A DNA stretch of 39,589 nt from Vulcanimicrobiota bacterium. GTDB taxonomy: Bacteria > Vulcanimicrobiota > JAJTBE01. Each line of letters begins with the position of its first letter. Position 1 is the stretch's first letter. Positions 15,496-24,119 of this stretch are shown piece after piece. Under the pieces are notes generated by a model that worked only from the letters and a program-made list of their open reading frames with translations, was not told where the DNA came from and did not search any database. Both the position numbers and the translations under genes were made by a program. Where the stretch lies: assembly GCA_021107945.1 (NCBI GenBank), contig JAIORV010000215.1, positions 1 to 39,589 of the forward strand, in the 5' to 3' direction.

Positions 15496-16156
15496 TAATC
15501 TCGATTATTCAAATGAAACACTTTCTTGTTCAACCGGTGGAAATGACCTCATAGATCGCCAGAGGCGCGCCGAGAGAATTTGTCAGCTTGCCAGGAAAAA
15601 ATGTAAGATGATTATTAATCAGGCAGAAAACCGCGCCGAGAAAATGCAATGCAAGGCAAAGGAAGACGGATACAGGGAAGGATTAAAGCTGGGCAGAGAA
15701 GAGGGTGGAATCAAGGGAGAAGAGGAGTTCTTTCGTTGGACGAGTGAAATACTGTCAAGAATTGAGGGCGTGGAAAGAAGGTACTATGAAGAACTTGAAA
15801 ATCTACTTGATTCACTTGAGCCAAGAATAACGGAACTTGTTCTCGAAATTGTGGGAAAAATTGTCTTACACCATGTTGAAGAAGATGAGGAACTTATTAT
15901 GAGAACGATAAAAGATGCATTCAGAAATCTATCCTATAGCGACAGCGTTATTCTCTCTGTACACAGCTCGGAAATTAAAAAATTATCAAAAAGAAAAGAT
16001 GAGGTTGTTTCAACAAGCGAGGCACTTGTTGACCTCGAAATTACGACCGATGCAACAGTTAATAGAGGCGGATGCCTTGTCTCGTCTTCAACCGGGATCA
16101 TAGACGCCCGAATTGAAAGCAAGCTGGAGGAAGCCCATGACCTCGTCACCACTTGA
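15488..16156 (+). CDS. fliH: Flagellar export ATPase regulator FliH
   Basis: 222 residues from ATG 15488 (AAGGAG about 6 nt upstream), overlapping the end of fliG by 8 bp. The N-terminal half is a charged coiled coil with the GxxxG-like EDGYREGLKLGREEGGIKG typical of FliH. The C-terminal half has ELVLEIVGKIVLHHVEEDEE and DLEITTDATVNRGGCLVSSS, then GIIDARIESKLEEAHDLV, the FliH/YscL signature. FliH holds FliI at the export gate and binds FliN. fliI starts inside its last codons. Confidence 0.9.
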   Translation: MSDNLDYSNETLSCSTGGNDLIDRQRRAERICQLARKKCKMIINQAENRAEKMQCKAKEDGYREGLKLGREEGGIKGEEEFFRWTSEILSRIEGVERRYYEELENLLDSLEPRITELVLEIVGKIVLHHVEEDEELIMRTIKDAFRNLSYSDSVILSVHSSEIKKLSKRKDEVVSTSEALVDLEITTDATVNRGGCLVSSSTGIIDARIESKLEEAHDLVTT

Positions 16157-17492
16157 CGAAAGAATGAATGAAGTCAGAGATAAATTGACCAAAAAAATTG
16201 ATCAATCCTTATCGAGGATCAAGTCCGCAGATTTAAACCGTATTTATGGAAGATTAATCCAGGTCATCGGAACAACTGTTGAATCGATAGGGCCTCCATC
16301 CTCGGTGGGAGATTTCTGTTGGATTCATTCAAATACAGGGAGAAGAATCCCGGCTGAAGTTGTAGGTTTCAAGGAAAACCGCGTTATACTCATGCCGTTT
16401 TCCAATATGTCCGGAATTCAACCGGGTAACCAGGTCAGGAGTACAGGAGAACCTCTGAGAATTGGGGTTGACAGTCTGTTGTTGGGGCGCGTTCTCGACG
16501 GACTCGGTAATCCCATTGACAACAAGGGGGAATTTGTTGCCGAAAAAAATATCAATGTTGTCAACTCGCCTCCACCCCCACTTGAGAGGAGTCCCATCAA
16601 TGAGCCGCTGTCAACGGGAATAAGGGCCATAGACGGTCTTATAACAATCGGAAAAGGTCAGAGAATCGGTATATTCTCAGGAAGTGGCATCGGGAAAAGC
16701 ACGATTATGGGAATGATTGCAAGAAACGCAAGCTCCGATGTTAATGTTATCGGACTCATCGGTGAGCGTGGACGCGAAGTGCCGGAATTCATCAAGAGAG
16801 ATCTGACAGAGGAAGGCTTGAAAAGATCGGTGGTAGTTGCAGTCACTTCTGACAAGCCCCCGCTTCTGCGTATCAAGGGAGCGTTATGCACCACCGCTAT
16901 AGCCGAGTATTTCAGGGATATGGGACTGAACGTCCTGTTGATGATGGACTCCGCCACCAGGATTGCAATGGCGCAAAGAGAGATTGGACTTGCAGTGGGC
17001 GAGCCTCCCACGACAAAAGGATATACTCCCTCGGTTTTCACGCTTCTTCCACAGATTCTGGAAAGATCCGGCACATCATCCGTAGGCTCCATCACCGGGA
17101 TCTATACCGTTCTCGTAGAGGCCGACGACATGAATGATCCGGTGGCGGACTCGATGAGATCCATATTGGACGGGCATATCGTCCTGTCAAGATCGCTTGC
17201 CCAAAAGAATCATTATCCATCCATCGACGTTCTTGCGAGCATAAGCAGGGTGATGGACCAGGTCACCGATAAGTCACATCGGGAATCGGCAACAAAATTC
17301 AGGCGGACACTTGCCCGCTACATGGATTCCGAGGACCTCATAAATATCGGTGCATATTCAACAGGTACAAACCCGGAAATTGACTACGCAATTGAAAAAA
17401 TCGATGACATCAATAATTACTTACAACAGGAAGTTTCTGAAACAACTACTTTTGCGGATACAACCGAAATGTTGAAAAGTATATTCGTATAA
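16137..17492 (+). CDS. fliI: Flagellum-specific export ATPase FliI
   Basis: 451 residues from ATG 16137, preceded by GGAGG at about 7 nt and overlapping fliH by 20 bp. Walker A is GIFSGSGIGKST near residue 180; Walker B is LNVLLMMDSATRIAMAQRE; the arginine-containing and export-specific motifs GEPPTTKGYTPSVFTLLPQI and LIGERGREVPEF are present. It is homologous to F1-beta and forms the hexameric ATPase that energises protein export. fliJ, which normally follows, is instead at 501-947 on the other strand; fliM follows 18 bp later. Confidence 0.97.
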   Translation: MTSSPLDERMNEVRDKLTKKIDQSLSRIKSADLNRIYGRLIQVIGTTVESIGPPSSVGDFCWIHSNTGRRIPAEVVGFKENRVILMPFSNMSGIQPGNQVRSTGEPLRIGVDSLLLGRVLDGLGNPIDNKGEFVAEKNINVVNSPPPPLERSPINEPLSTGIRAIDGLITIGKGQRIGIFSGSGIGKSTIMGMIARNASSDVNVIGLIGERGREVPEFIKRDLTEEGLKRSVVVAVTSDKPPLLRIKGALCTTAIAEYFRDMGLNVLLMMDSATRIAMAQREIGLAVGEPPTTKGYTPSVFTLLPQILERSGTSSVGSITGIYTVLVEADDMNDPVADSMRSILDGHIVLSRSLAQKNHYPSIDVLASISRVMDQVTDKSHRESATKFRRTLARYMDSEDLINIGAYSTGTNPEIDYAIEKIDDINNYLQQEVSETTTFADTTEMLKSIFV

Positions 17493-17510
17493 GCGTATTG
17501 CGAGGAGAAT

Positions 17511-18968
17511 ATGGATAAAGATATTATCTCACAAGAAGAAATAGATCTGCTTTTATCGATGGAAGAGACCGATGATAATCCCGGAAATCAAGCGGATGAA
17601 GTTTTAATTCCCAAAGACCGGGAAACCGTGGGCTCGGTATTGGAAAAAGATCCTCCCGGCACAGGCGATAATATCAGTCAGGATGAGATTGATACGCTGT
17701 CAGGTGAGACGGCGGGGAAGCAGACGGTTAACCTTACAGATGTCGGAAAGGACTTCGGCTCTCCCTCATCGGGTGACAATATCAGCCAGGACGAGATTGA
17801 TACGCTGTTGGGTGAGACTGCGGGGAAGCAGACGGTTAACCTTAATAATGCCGTAAAGGAATCCAACTCTCCCTCATCGGCCGATACTATCAGCCAGGAT
17901 GAGATTGACAGTATGCTTGAGGGCACCCTTGTTGATGACGAACCGGGGAAAACGGAATCTGGTGGTGATTCATCCGGTTCCGACTCTGCCGGATCGACAG
18001 TTTCTCCGGTTCCAGAGAAACCTCCAACTGTTGACATGGATACATTGATTGTTCCCGAAAAGACGAAGGAGAAATACAAGCTTTATGATTTCAGGCGCCC
18101 CGATAAGTTGTCCCGTGACCAGGTGAGGCGCATGAAAGTGTGTTTTGAATCAGCCCCCCGTTATCTGATGAATTATTTTGCCAAATTGCTCCGGAGCAGG
18201 ATAGAGGTGAATCTTGTCGAGATCGACCAGAGAAATTACGGTGATATATTCGAGGGGGAATCGAATCTGACAGTAATAGGTGTTTTCAACCTGGGTTCAG
18301 GTAAAACCGACGGGATAATCGAGATATCCACACACCTATTCTATTGCATAGTCGAGAGATTAATGGGGGGAACGGGAACCAGCATAACCCCCATAAGGCC
18401 TGTCACTGATTTCGAAAGATACCTGGCAACTGATATTTATAATTCAATTCTGCAGTTTTATAAAGATATTCTTGCAAAAATAGTTAAGATAGAGCCTGTA
18501 GTCGATGTCATTGAGTCTGACAGTCAATTCATTCCAAAAACCCTGTCCGAGGATGAGATACTTGTTAGAAATACATATGAAATAAAAATAGACGGAATAT
18601 CCGGTTATCTTAACATAAGTATTCCTTATGTTTTTATCGGTCCCTATTTTGCCCGGTTCAGCAATCTCGTTAAGAAAAAAGAGAAAAAAAAGCCCGATAT
18701 TTCAAGCGCATTTGTGAGGAAGGGCATGGGGCATATAAAAATTCCGGTTTATGCGGAGTTTAACAAAAAGAATATAAGTGCGGGAGAAGCTATGAGACTC
18801 TGTAAGGGAAGTATTATAACATTGGAACATCCCCGTAATATGCACTTGAAGGTTAATATTAACGGACGTCCCAAGTTTATGGGTGTTCCCGGTTTGAAAG
18901 GAAATAAATTGTCGATTAAAATAACTCAAATTGTTGAGGATGATGAGGAAATATGTCAATCTTTTTAA
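17511..18968 (+). CDS. fliM: Flagellar motor switch protein FliM with four N-terminal EIDxLL motifs
   Basis: 485 residues, about 150 longer than typical FliM. The core begins near residue 178 with YKLYDFRRPDKLSRDQVRRM and includes LMGGTGTSITPIRPVTDFE and a C-terminal SpoA domain (KIPVYAEFNKKNISAGEAM). FliM is the C-ring subunit that binds CheY-P through a short N-terminal motif (LSQxEIDALL). That motif occurs four times: ISQEEIDLLL (6-15), ISQDEIDTLS (55-64), ISQDEIDTLL (91-100) and ISQDEIDSML (127-136). The last three are spaced exactly 36 residues apart, from a 108-bp tandem duplication. Residues 138-175 are an acidic Ser/Gly-rich linker. The stop codon overlaps fliN/fliY by 16 bp. Confidence 0.96.
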   Translation: MDKDIISQEEIDLLLSMEETDDNPGNQADEVLIPKDRETVGSVLEKDPPGTGDNISQDEIDTLSGETAGKQTVNLTDVGKDFGSPSSGDNISQDEIDTLLGETAGKQTVNLNNAVKESNSPSSADTISQDEIDSMLEGTLVDDEPGKTESGGDSSGSDSAGSTVSPVPEKPPTVDMDTLIVPEKTKEKYKLYDFRRPDKLSRDQVRRMKVCFESAPRYLMNYFAKLLRSRIEVNLVEIDQRNYGDIFEGESNLTVIGVFNLGSGKTDGIIEISTHLFYCIVERLMGGTGTSITPIRPVTDFERYLATDIYNSILQFYKDILAKIVKIEPVVDVIESDSQFIPKTLSEDEILVRNTYEIKIDGISGYLNISIPYVFIGPYFARFSNLVKKKEKKKPDISSAFVRKGMGHIKIPVYAEFNKKNISAGEAMRLCKGSIITLEHPRNMHLKVNINGRPKFMGVPGLKGNKLSIKITQIVEDDEEICQSF

Positions 18969-19909
18969 ATGAAAACCAGCAAATAATCCTGATGGACCTC
19001 TTCGAGAACTGGATGAGGGCCAACGAAGAAATCCTGGGTTCTATTTTGAACAGAAAATTGGTAATATCGCCCTCCAATTTATCTGACAAGCCCATAGGCA
19101 GGGAGTCTGCGCTTATCAGCAAATCGGACTTCCTTGCCTTTCCTCTCACTATGTCGTCAGGGATTCTTGGTAATTGCTATCTTCTTTTTCCCCGGAAAGA
19201 TCTTGCGGTTATTACGGATCTCATCATAGGTGGAGACGGTTTATCACCGATGACGGAGTTCGATAATCTCCATATAAGCGTTCTTGAGGAAGCATTAAGC
19301 CAGATTGCCGGATCTCTGGGATCAATATTATCTGAAAACCTGATGAGAGCAATAGGTGTGCACCTGGGCAAATCGGAACCCACACCAGAAAAATTACTAA
19401 TTAACCAGAATATGATTTGCCTGGACTATGACATCAGCCTGGAAGGTGTTTCATCGCTGAAGATGGAGCTTCTTGTTCCGGTAGATTTCTGTGAGGAAGT
19501 GGCACACCAAATTATCGAGCTAAAAAGACCTGATCACGATTCCAGTAACGTCCGGGGCGGGTCGGGAACCGGTGGAACTCAGTCGATATATCGAAAAGCA
19601 GTATTCCCCAGGTTTGGCGATAACGGAGGGGGAGGAAACGAGCCAAAGATCGACATTATCATGGACATTCCACTGAAGTTGACGGTAGTTCTGGGGAAAA
19701 CAAAAGTGAGTATCAAGGATCTTGTCGAACTGGGACCCGGATCAATACTTGAGCTTGAAAAAATGGCCGGAGAACCGGTGGAGTTATATATTAATGATAA
19801 ATTAATCGGTTACGGGGAGGTTATTGTTATAGAGGAAAACTTTGGTGTCAGAGTGATTGAAGCCACGGGGAGTCTGAATCCGGCAGCGAAAGCGGGAGGA
19901 AGGATTTAA
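18953..19909 (+). CDS. fliY: Motor switch protein FliN/FliY (CheC-like domain plus SpoA domain)
   Basis: 318 residues. An N-terminal CheC/FliY-like domain (about 1-190) is followed by a Gly-rich linker (about 200-225: RGGSGTGG and GDNGGGG) and a C-terminal SpoA/FliN domain (about 228-310: IDIIMDIPLKLTVVLGKTKV, then SIKDLVELGPGSILELEKMA, and GYGEVIVIEENFGVRV). It completes the C ring with FliM. In FliY and CheC a catalytic E-x-x-N is expected near EEALSQIAGS (about residues 112-121); here Ser stands where Asn is usual, so CheY-P phosphatase activity is doubtful. The N-terminal EIDALL peptide of Bacillus FliY is absent. It starts within fliM and shares one base with fliP. Confidence 0.88.
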   Translation: MSIFLNENQQIILMDLFENWMRANEEILGSILNRKLVISPSNLSDKPIGRESALISKSDFLAFPLTMSSGILGNCYLLFPRKDLAVITDLIIGGDGLSPMTEFDNLHISVLEEALSQIAGSLGSILSENLMRAIGVHLGKSEPTPEKLLINQNMICLDYDISLEGVSSLKMELLVPVDFCEEVAHQIIELKRPDHDSSNVRGGSGTGGTQSIYRKAVFPRFGDNGGGGNEPKIDIIMDIPLKLTVVLGKTKVSIKDLVELGPGSILELEKMAGEPVELYINDKLIGYGEVIVIEENFGVRVIEATGSLNPAAKAGGRI

Positions 19910-20676
19910 TGAAGGGGGAGAACCGTCATATTGCCATTATCATATTGGTTCTCCTTGTTTTTATTGTGATTTTAAACGGAGTTGCCTGTGCGAGACTGGC
20001 CGGTATTCCAAAAGTCAAAATTGATTGGGGAGGCTCCAATGCACGGGACGAAGTGGCATCATCGCTTCAAATACTCATCCTGATTACAATTCTCTCCCTT
20101 GCGCCGGCTATCCTGATTATGATGACATCATTCACCAGGATAATAATTGTCCTGTCTTTTTTACGTCACGCCATAGGGACGCAACAGATCCCACCCAACC
20201 AGGTACTGGTATCTTTTGCGCTGTTTCTTACATTCCTGACAATGTACCCCACATTCAACAAAGTGAATCAAAGCGCGATGAAGCCTTATATGGAGGGAAG
20301 CATCTCGCAAAAAAAAGCTATTGTCAGGGCGGAGAGTCATATGCGTAAATTTATGTTCAGGCAAACCCGTGAAAAAGACCTTGAGCTTTTTCTTTACGCC
20401 TCCGACACCAAACGTCCGAATAGCAAGGAAGATATTCCCACGATGGTACTTGTTCCCTCTTTCATACTCAGTGAACTTCGAACCTCTTTTACTATGGGCT
20501 TTACGCTTTTTATCACATTTGTGATCATCGACATGGTTGTAGCTTCAGTGCTGATGTCCATCGGCATGTTCATGCTTCCGCCGATGATGATCTCCCTGCC
20601 GATAAAGATAATGATATTTGTAATGGTTGACGGCTGGTATCTTGTAGTGAAATCACTTATTTTCAGTTTCAATTAG
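19909..20676 (+). CDS. fliP: Flagellar export-gate protein FliP
   Basis: 255 residues with a cleavable-type leader and about four membrane segments. Diagnostic strings are SLAPAILIMMTSFTRIIIVL, SFLRHAIGTQQIPPNQVLVS, LVPSFILSELRTSFTMGFTL and GMFMLPPMMISLPIKIMIFV. FliP pentamers form the core of the export gate with FliQ and FliR. The start overlaps the previous stop (TAATG). fliO does not precede it, and fliQ, fliR, flhB and flhA do not follow: the next gene is convergent and overlaps by 4 bp, so the gate operon is split. Confidence 0.97.
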   Translation: MKGENRHIAIIILVLLVFIVILNGVACARLAGIPKVKIDWGGSNARDEVASSLQILILITILSLAPAILIMMTSFTRIIIVLSFLRHAIGTQQIPPNQVLVSFALFLTFLTMYPTFNKVNQSAMKPYMEGSISQKKAIVRAESHMRKFMFRQTREKDLELFLYASDTKRPNSKEDIPTMVLVPSFILSELRTSFTMGFTLFITFVIIDMVVASVLMSIGMFMLPPMMISLPIKIMIFVMVDGWYLVVKSLIFSFN

Positions 20677-23099
20677 AAGGGCAGGAGTTTCAGACTCAAC
20701 ACCTTCTCGACGATTTTCTTCAACTCCACCATTTCGAAAGGCTTATAGAGTATATTTATCCCCCTGGATTTAAAATCTTCCTCCATCTTTTTGTCGAGAA
20801 TGTCTCCTGTGCACAAAATAAGACGGTTTAGCAGGCCCGGTTTTTCCTTCTGCCAAATTTCTATCATCTCATCCCCACGTATATCCGACATTATCATATC
20901 CGAGATTACCAGATCATATTCATTTGATTTAACACTTGCGAGGCATGAAGTGCCGTTATTCACACCCTCAACATTATGTCCCAGTCTCTTGAGATAGATA
21001 ATCATTAACTTGGAGACAACGGGATCGTCCTCAGCAATAAGTATGTGCCCACTCCTTATGCTAACCTCTTTTACGACGTTTCTTGTCTTCTCGGGGGCGG
21101 CGTTTTCTTTTATGGGGAGTTCCACAACAAACTTAGCACCTCCCAAGTGACTTGTTTCCACTCTTATATCCCCATTGTGCTTTTTTAGAATATCTCTGGA
21201 AAGACTTAGTCCCAGGCCTGTTCCCTTGCCATTTTTCCTTGTTGTGAAGAATGCTTGAAAAATCTTACCTATATTTTCCTGTGGAATCCCGGGACCATTG
21301 TCTTCAAAAGTGATCCTGACGTATTTCTTCCTTGTTTGGGTTCTGATAACCAGCAATTTGTTTTTTCCGTTACAATTCATTAAAGCATGATTAGCATTGA
21401 CAATAAGGTTGAGGAATACCTGTTGGATCCTGTTAACGTTAATCAGAACCCCGGGCATGTTGTCTTGTAATTTTGTGACGATTTTCATTTTTTTCGTATT
21501 TTTCTGATATTTCCACAGGTTCAGGGTACTCTCTATTGTTTCATTTATGTCCGCAAGCGTCTCGTTGTCCCGATACTTCCTGGAGAATGATAGAAAATCG
21601 TCCATAATCCTCTTACATCTGAGTGATTCCTGCCGGATTATCTCAAAACATTCTCCGCACACGTCGGGATCTTTCATATCATTAAAAGTCTCGGAAAGCC
21701 CTAACATCCTGGTGAGTGGATTGTTTAGCTCATGTGCTATTCCTGATAAAAGACTTCCCATCACTCCCATTTTCTCGGCATGGAGTAATTGTTCCAATGT
21801 ATTTTTCTTTTCGAGCGCTATTGAAACCTGTGCAAGCACCCATTCAATGAATTCTACAGTATCCTTTTCAATGCCATCAACTTCTTTTGTTGTAATCCAT
21901 AGAATACCCACTCGATTCGATTGAGCAATAACAGGGAAGCTGTAGAGAATGAATTGATCCCGGTCATTTTTCATCATTTCCCTTATTATATCTTCGTTTC
22001 TGTCCTCTTTTCCGGCCATGGCTTTGAGTGTATCAAGATTGATACCCATTTCTTCAAAATCTGGACTTTTGCAAAATATATTTTCCTCCATCCTTGCAAG
22101 ATCAAGCGCGAATCCACACTCCGGCAGTACTCTCTTCAGTCCATCGATTAGAATTTCTGCCGTATTTCGGATTGATTCATTATTAATAATCGATTGATCT
22201 ATCCTGTGCATGAGTGAAAGCTCTTTTATCCTTACACGCAGATCTTCATCCGTCTTTTGATAAAGCCTGGCATTTTCTATGACCCTTGATGCCTGGTCAG
22301 AGAACATCGTGAGGATCCTCGTTTCTTCCTCGGAGTAATATTTTTTTTCAAAACTGTAGATTGAGATACAACCTTCCACCTCACTTCTAACGATGAGGGG
22401 AACGGAAAGAACGGATTGAAAGTGAAACGCATCTGCAAGCTTGAGGAATTTTTTGTATTCATGACTGGAATACACATCAAATATCTGATATGGAATTGCT
22501 TCGCCAACAGCACGTCCCTCACATCCCTCGCCCAGTTTCATTTTTATTTCCGTGTTGAAATAACTTGTGAAATCGTCAACCAAGGCAGGATTTCGAATTG
22601 ATGCCTTGATTGTATTATCATCGTCAATTTTAAAAAGACAACAAAAACAGCCTTCAAAAACACTTGCTATCATCTGTACGATATATTTAATTATCTGTCG
22701 GGGATCGAGACTGGATGAGAGCATTTGCCCTGCCTGGTAGAAATATGAAAGAACCAGGTTCTGCTTACCGATAGATTTCGAAGTTTCTTCTAACTCTCTG
22801 ACATATTTTTTTAGCTCATGTATCTCCGCCTGATGTTTGTTTTTCAACTTCCCCATTTGATCGGTATGCCGATTGGTTATTGTATTTACAATTTTGAATG
22901 TGGAGGATAAAAGTTGTGAGCATTCACCATTTACTGTTATTGATTTACATCTTTTAGATAGACAATCAATCTGCCTCGAAGTCGGGGCAGAATTCTCCTC
23001 TTCAGTTTTCCCGTTATCACCGCCATTATCGGGGTGACCGGGATTTTCTTCAGAGAAAGGATAGTTTTTAATAAATTGGTTGATGTCTTTATTGCTCAT
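20673..23099 (-). CDS. Hybrid sensor histidine kinase (two GAF domains, HisKA/HATPase, receiver)
   Basis: 808 residues, no membrane segment. A coiled coil lies near 85-120, and a GAF domain near 130-285 (ASVFEGCFCCLFKIDDDN... FSDQASRVIENARLY). A second, weaker GAF lies near 305-440. The H box is SGIAHELNNPLTRMLG with phospho-acceptor His456. The N box is LNLIVNANHALM and the G boxes are FEDNGPGIPQ and GKGTGLGLSLSRDIL. A C-terminal receiver (about 685-805) has EDDP, DLVISDMIMSD with phospho-acceptor Asp734, and the KPF motif. It is the last gene after motA-motB, 105 bp from motB, which suggests a role in motility control; no output DNA-binding domain is attached. Confidence 0.93.
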   Translation of the reverse strand: MSNKDINQFIKNYPFSEENPGHPDNGGDNGKTEEENSAPTSRQIDCLSKRCKSITVNGECSQLLSSTFKIVNTITNRHTDQMGKLKNKHQAEIHELKKYVRELEETSKSIGKQNLVLSYFYQAGQMLSSSLDPRQIIKYIVQMIASVFEGCFCCLFKIDDDNTIKASIRNPALVDDFTSYFNTEIKMKLGEGCEGRAVGEAIPYQIFDVYSSHEYKKFLKLADAFHFQSVLSVPLIVRSEVEGCISIYSFEKKYYSEEETRILTMFSDQASRVIENARLYQKTDEDLRVRIKELSLMHRIDQSIINNESIRNTAEILIDGLKRVLPECGFALDLARMEENIFCKSPDFEEMGINLDTLKAMAGKEDRNEDIIREMMKNDRDQFILYSFPVIAQSNRVGILWITTKEVDGIEKDTVEFIEWVLAQVSIALEKKNTLEQLLHAEKMGVMGSLLSGIAHELNNPLTRMLGLSETFNDMKDPDVCGECFEIIRQESLRCKRIMDDFLSFSRKYRDNETLADINETIESTLNLWKYQKNTKKMKIVTKLQDNMPGVLINVNRIQQVFLNLIVNANHALMNCNGKNKLLVIRTQTRKKYVRITFEDNGPGIPQENIGKIFQAFFTTRKNGKGTGLGLSLSRDILKKHNGDIRVETSHLGGAKFVVELPIKENAAPEKTRNVVKEVSIRSGHILIAEDDPVVSKLMIIYLKRLGHNVEGVNNGTSCLASVKSNEYDLVISDMIMSDIRGDEMIEIWQKEKPGLLNRLILCTGDILDKKMEEDFKSRGINILYKPFEMVELKKIVEKVLSLKLLPF

Positions 23100-23163
23100 A
23101 AATACCCCGTTCTGATAAATTTTGCTTGTTTTTAGTGTTTCCTCAAATAATATATCGACAAAT

Positions 23164-23189
23164 ATATCGACGAAATCAGTTTTTTTAAA
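23164..23189 (-). promoter_or_regulatory. Possible sigma-28-like promoter before the histidine kinase
   Basis: On the minus strand GTCGATAT follows an A-rich stretch (TTTA-N14 at the position of the -35 box). The same 8-mer recurs at 23152-23159. The -10-like core matches those before flgF and the HDOD gene, but the -35 match is poor. Confidence 0.25.
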
Positions 23190-23204
23190 GTTAATATACG
23201 AAAA

Positions 23205-24119
23205 TTAATGAGATTTGCCGCTTGCTTTTCCTTTGTCGAGAATGACAATATCCACCCGGCGATTCTTGATACGGTTTTTTTCATTGGAGTTGGGAAACAT
23301 CGGCTGATACTCGCCATACCCTACAATGGATATTCTCTCCGGTTTTATATTCTTTTTCATGATTAAATATTTTGCAACATTAGTAGCCCTCATTGTTGAA
23401 AGCTCCCAGTTTGAGTCAAATTTACCGTTGCCAATTGGAATATTACAGGTATTTCCCTCGATCCTCAATGGGTTGTCATATTCTTTTAATACCGGGATAA
23501 TCGCTTCCAAAACCGTCCTGCATCTTGCCATGAGCTCCGCTTTTCCAATTACAAACAGAAGCTTATCCGTCAAAAGACTAACAGTCAATCCCCTCTCTTC
23601 AAGTTTGAGAATAACCACATGGCTGAGTTTTTTCTTTTTTAAAAGAACTTTTATTTTTTGTTTAATCTCTAACAAATTCTTACGGGAATTTGATGGTCCT
23701 GCGCCCTTTTCTTTATGTTTTTCCTTTTTCTTTTCCTTTTCTTTTTGTTTCTCTTTTTGTTTTTCCTTTTCTTTTTCTTTGTTCTGATTCTTTAAAAGCT
23801 TCTTAAACATTTCCATTTGTTTCTTCTCTATTTTTACATCCCGATTATTTTTAACGGCATCTTTTTTATGGGGAGTTGTCGAGACCACACCACCTGTTGA
23901 CAAATTGCGCGAGAGTGCCTCCGCCAAGGCCCTGAAGCTTTGTTCGTTCATTTTCGACATTCCGTATAGTATGGCAAAAAGTGCAAACAACAGGGACATC
24001 ATATCGGCATATGAAAGAAGCCAGCTATCTCCGCCACTATTGACTTCCTCACTTTTATTAAGCCGTCTCGACTGATATCTCCGCTTTTTCAAACTGTTCC
24101 ACCACCTGATTAGCTTCAT
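23205..24119 (-). CDS. motB: Flagellar stator protein MotB
   Basis: 304 residues from the ATG. The single membrane segment contains the proton-channel aspartate in SWLLSYADMMSLLFALFAIL (Asp39, or Asp30 if translation starts at the TTG at 24092, which has a better AGGTGG ribosome site and would cut the motA overlap from 62 to 35 bp). A Lys/Glu-only linker (KEKEKEKQKEKQKEKEKKKE, about 112-137) precedes an OmpA-type domain (GLTVSLLTDKLLF, SNWELSTMRATNVAKYL, ISIVGYGEYQP, NRRVDIVI). MotB anchors the stator to peptidoglycan. The canonical GHTD of the OmpA domain reads GNTC here, losing the conserved Asp, while the Arg in STMRA is kept. Confidence 0.95.
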   Translation of the reverse strand: MKLIRWWNSLKKRRYQSRRLNKSEEVNSGGDSWLLSYADMMSLLFALFAILYGMSKMNEQSFRALAEALSRNLSTGGVVSTTPHKKDAVKNNRDVKIEKKQMEMFKKLLKNQNKEKEKEKQKEKQKEKEKKKEKHKEKGAGPSNSRKNLLEIKQKIKVLLKKKKLSHVVILKLEERGLTVSLLTDKLLFVIGKAELMARCRTVLEAIIPVLKEYDNPLRIEGNTCNIPIGNGKFDSNWELSTMRATNVAKYLIMKKNIKPERISIVGYGEYQPMFPNSNEKNRIKNRRVDIVILDKGKASGKSH

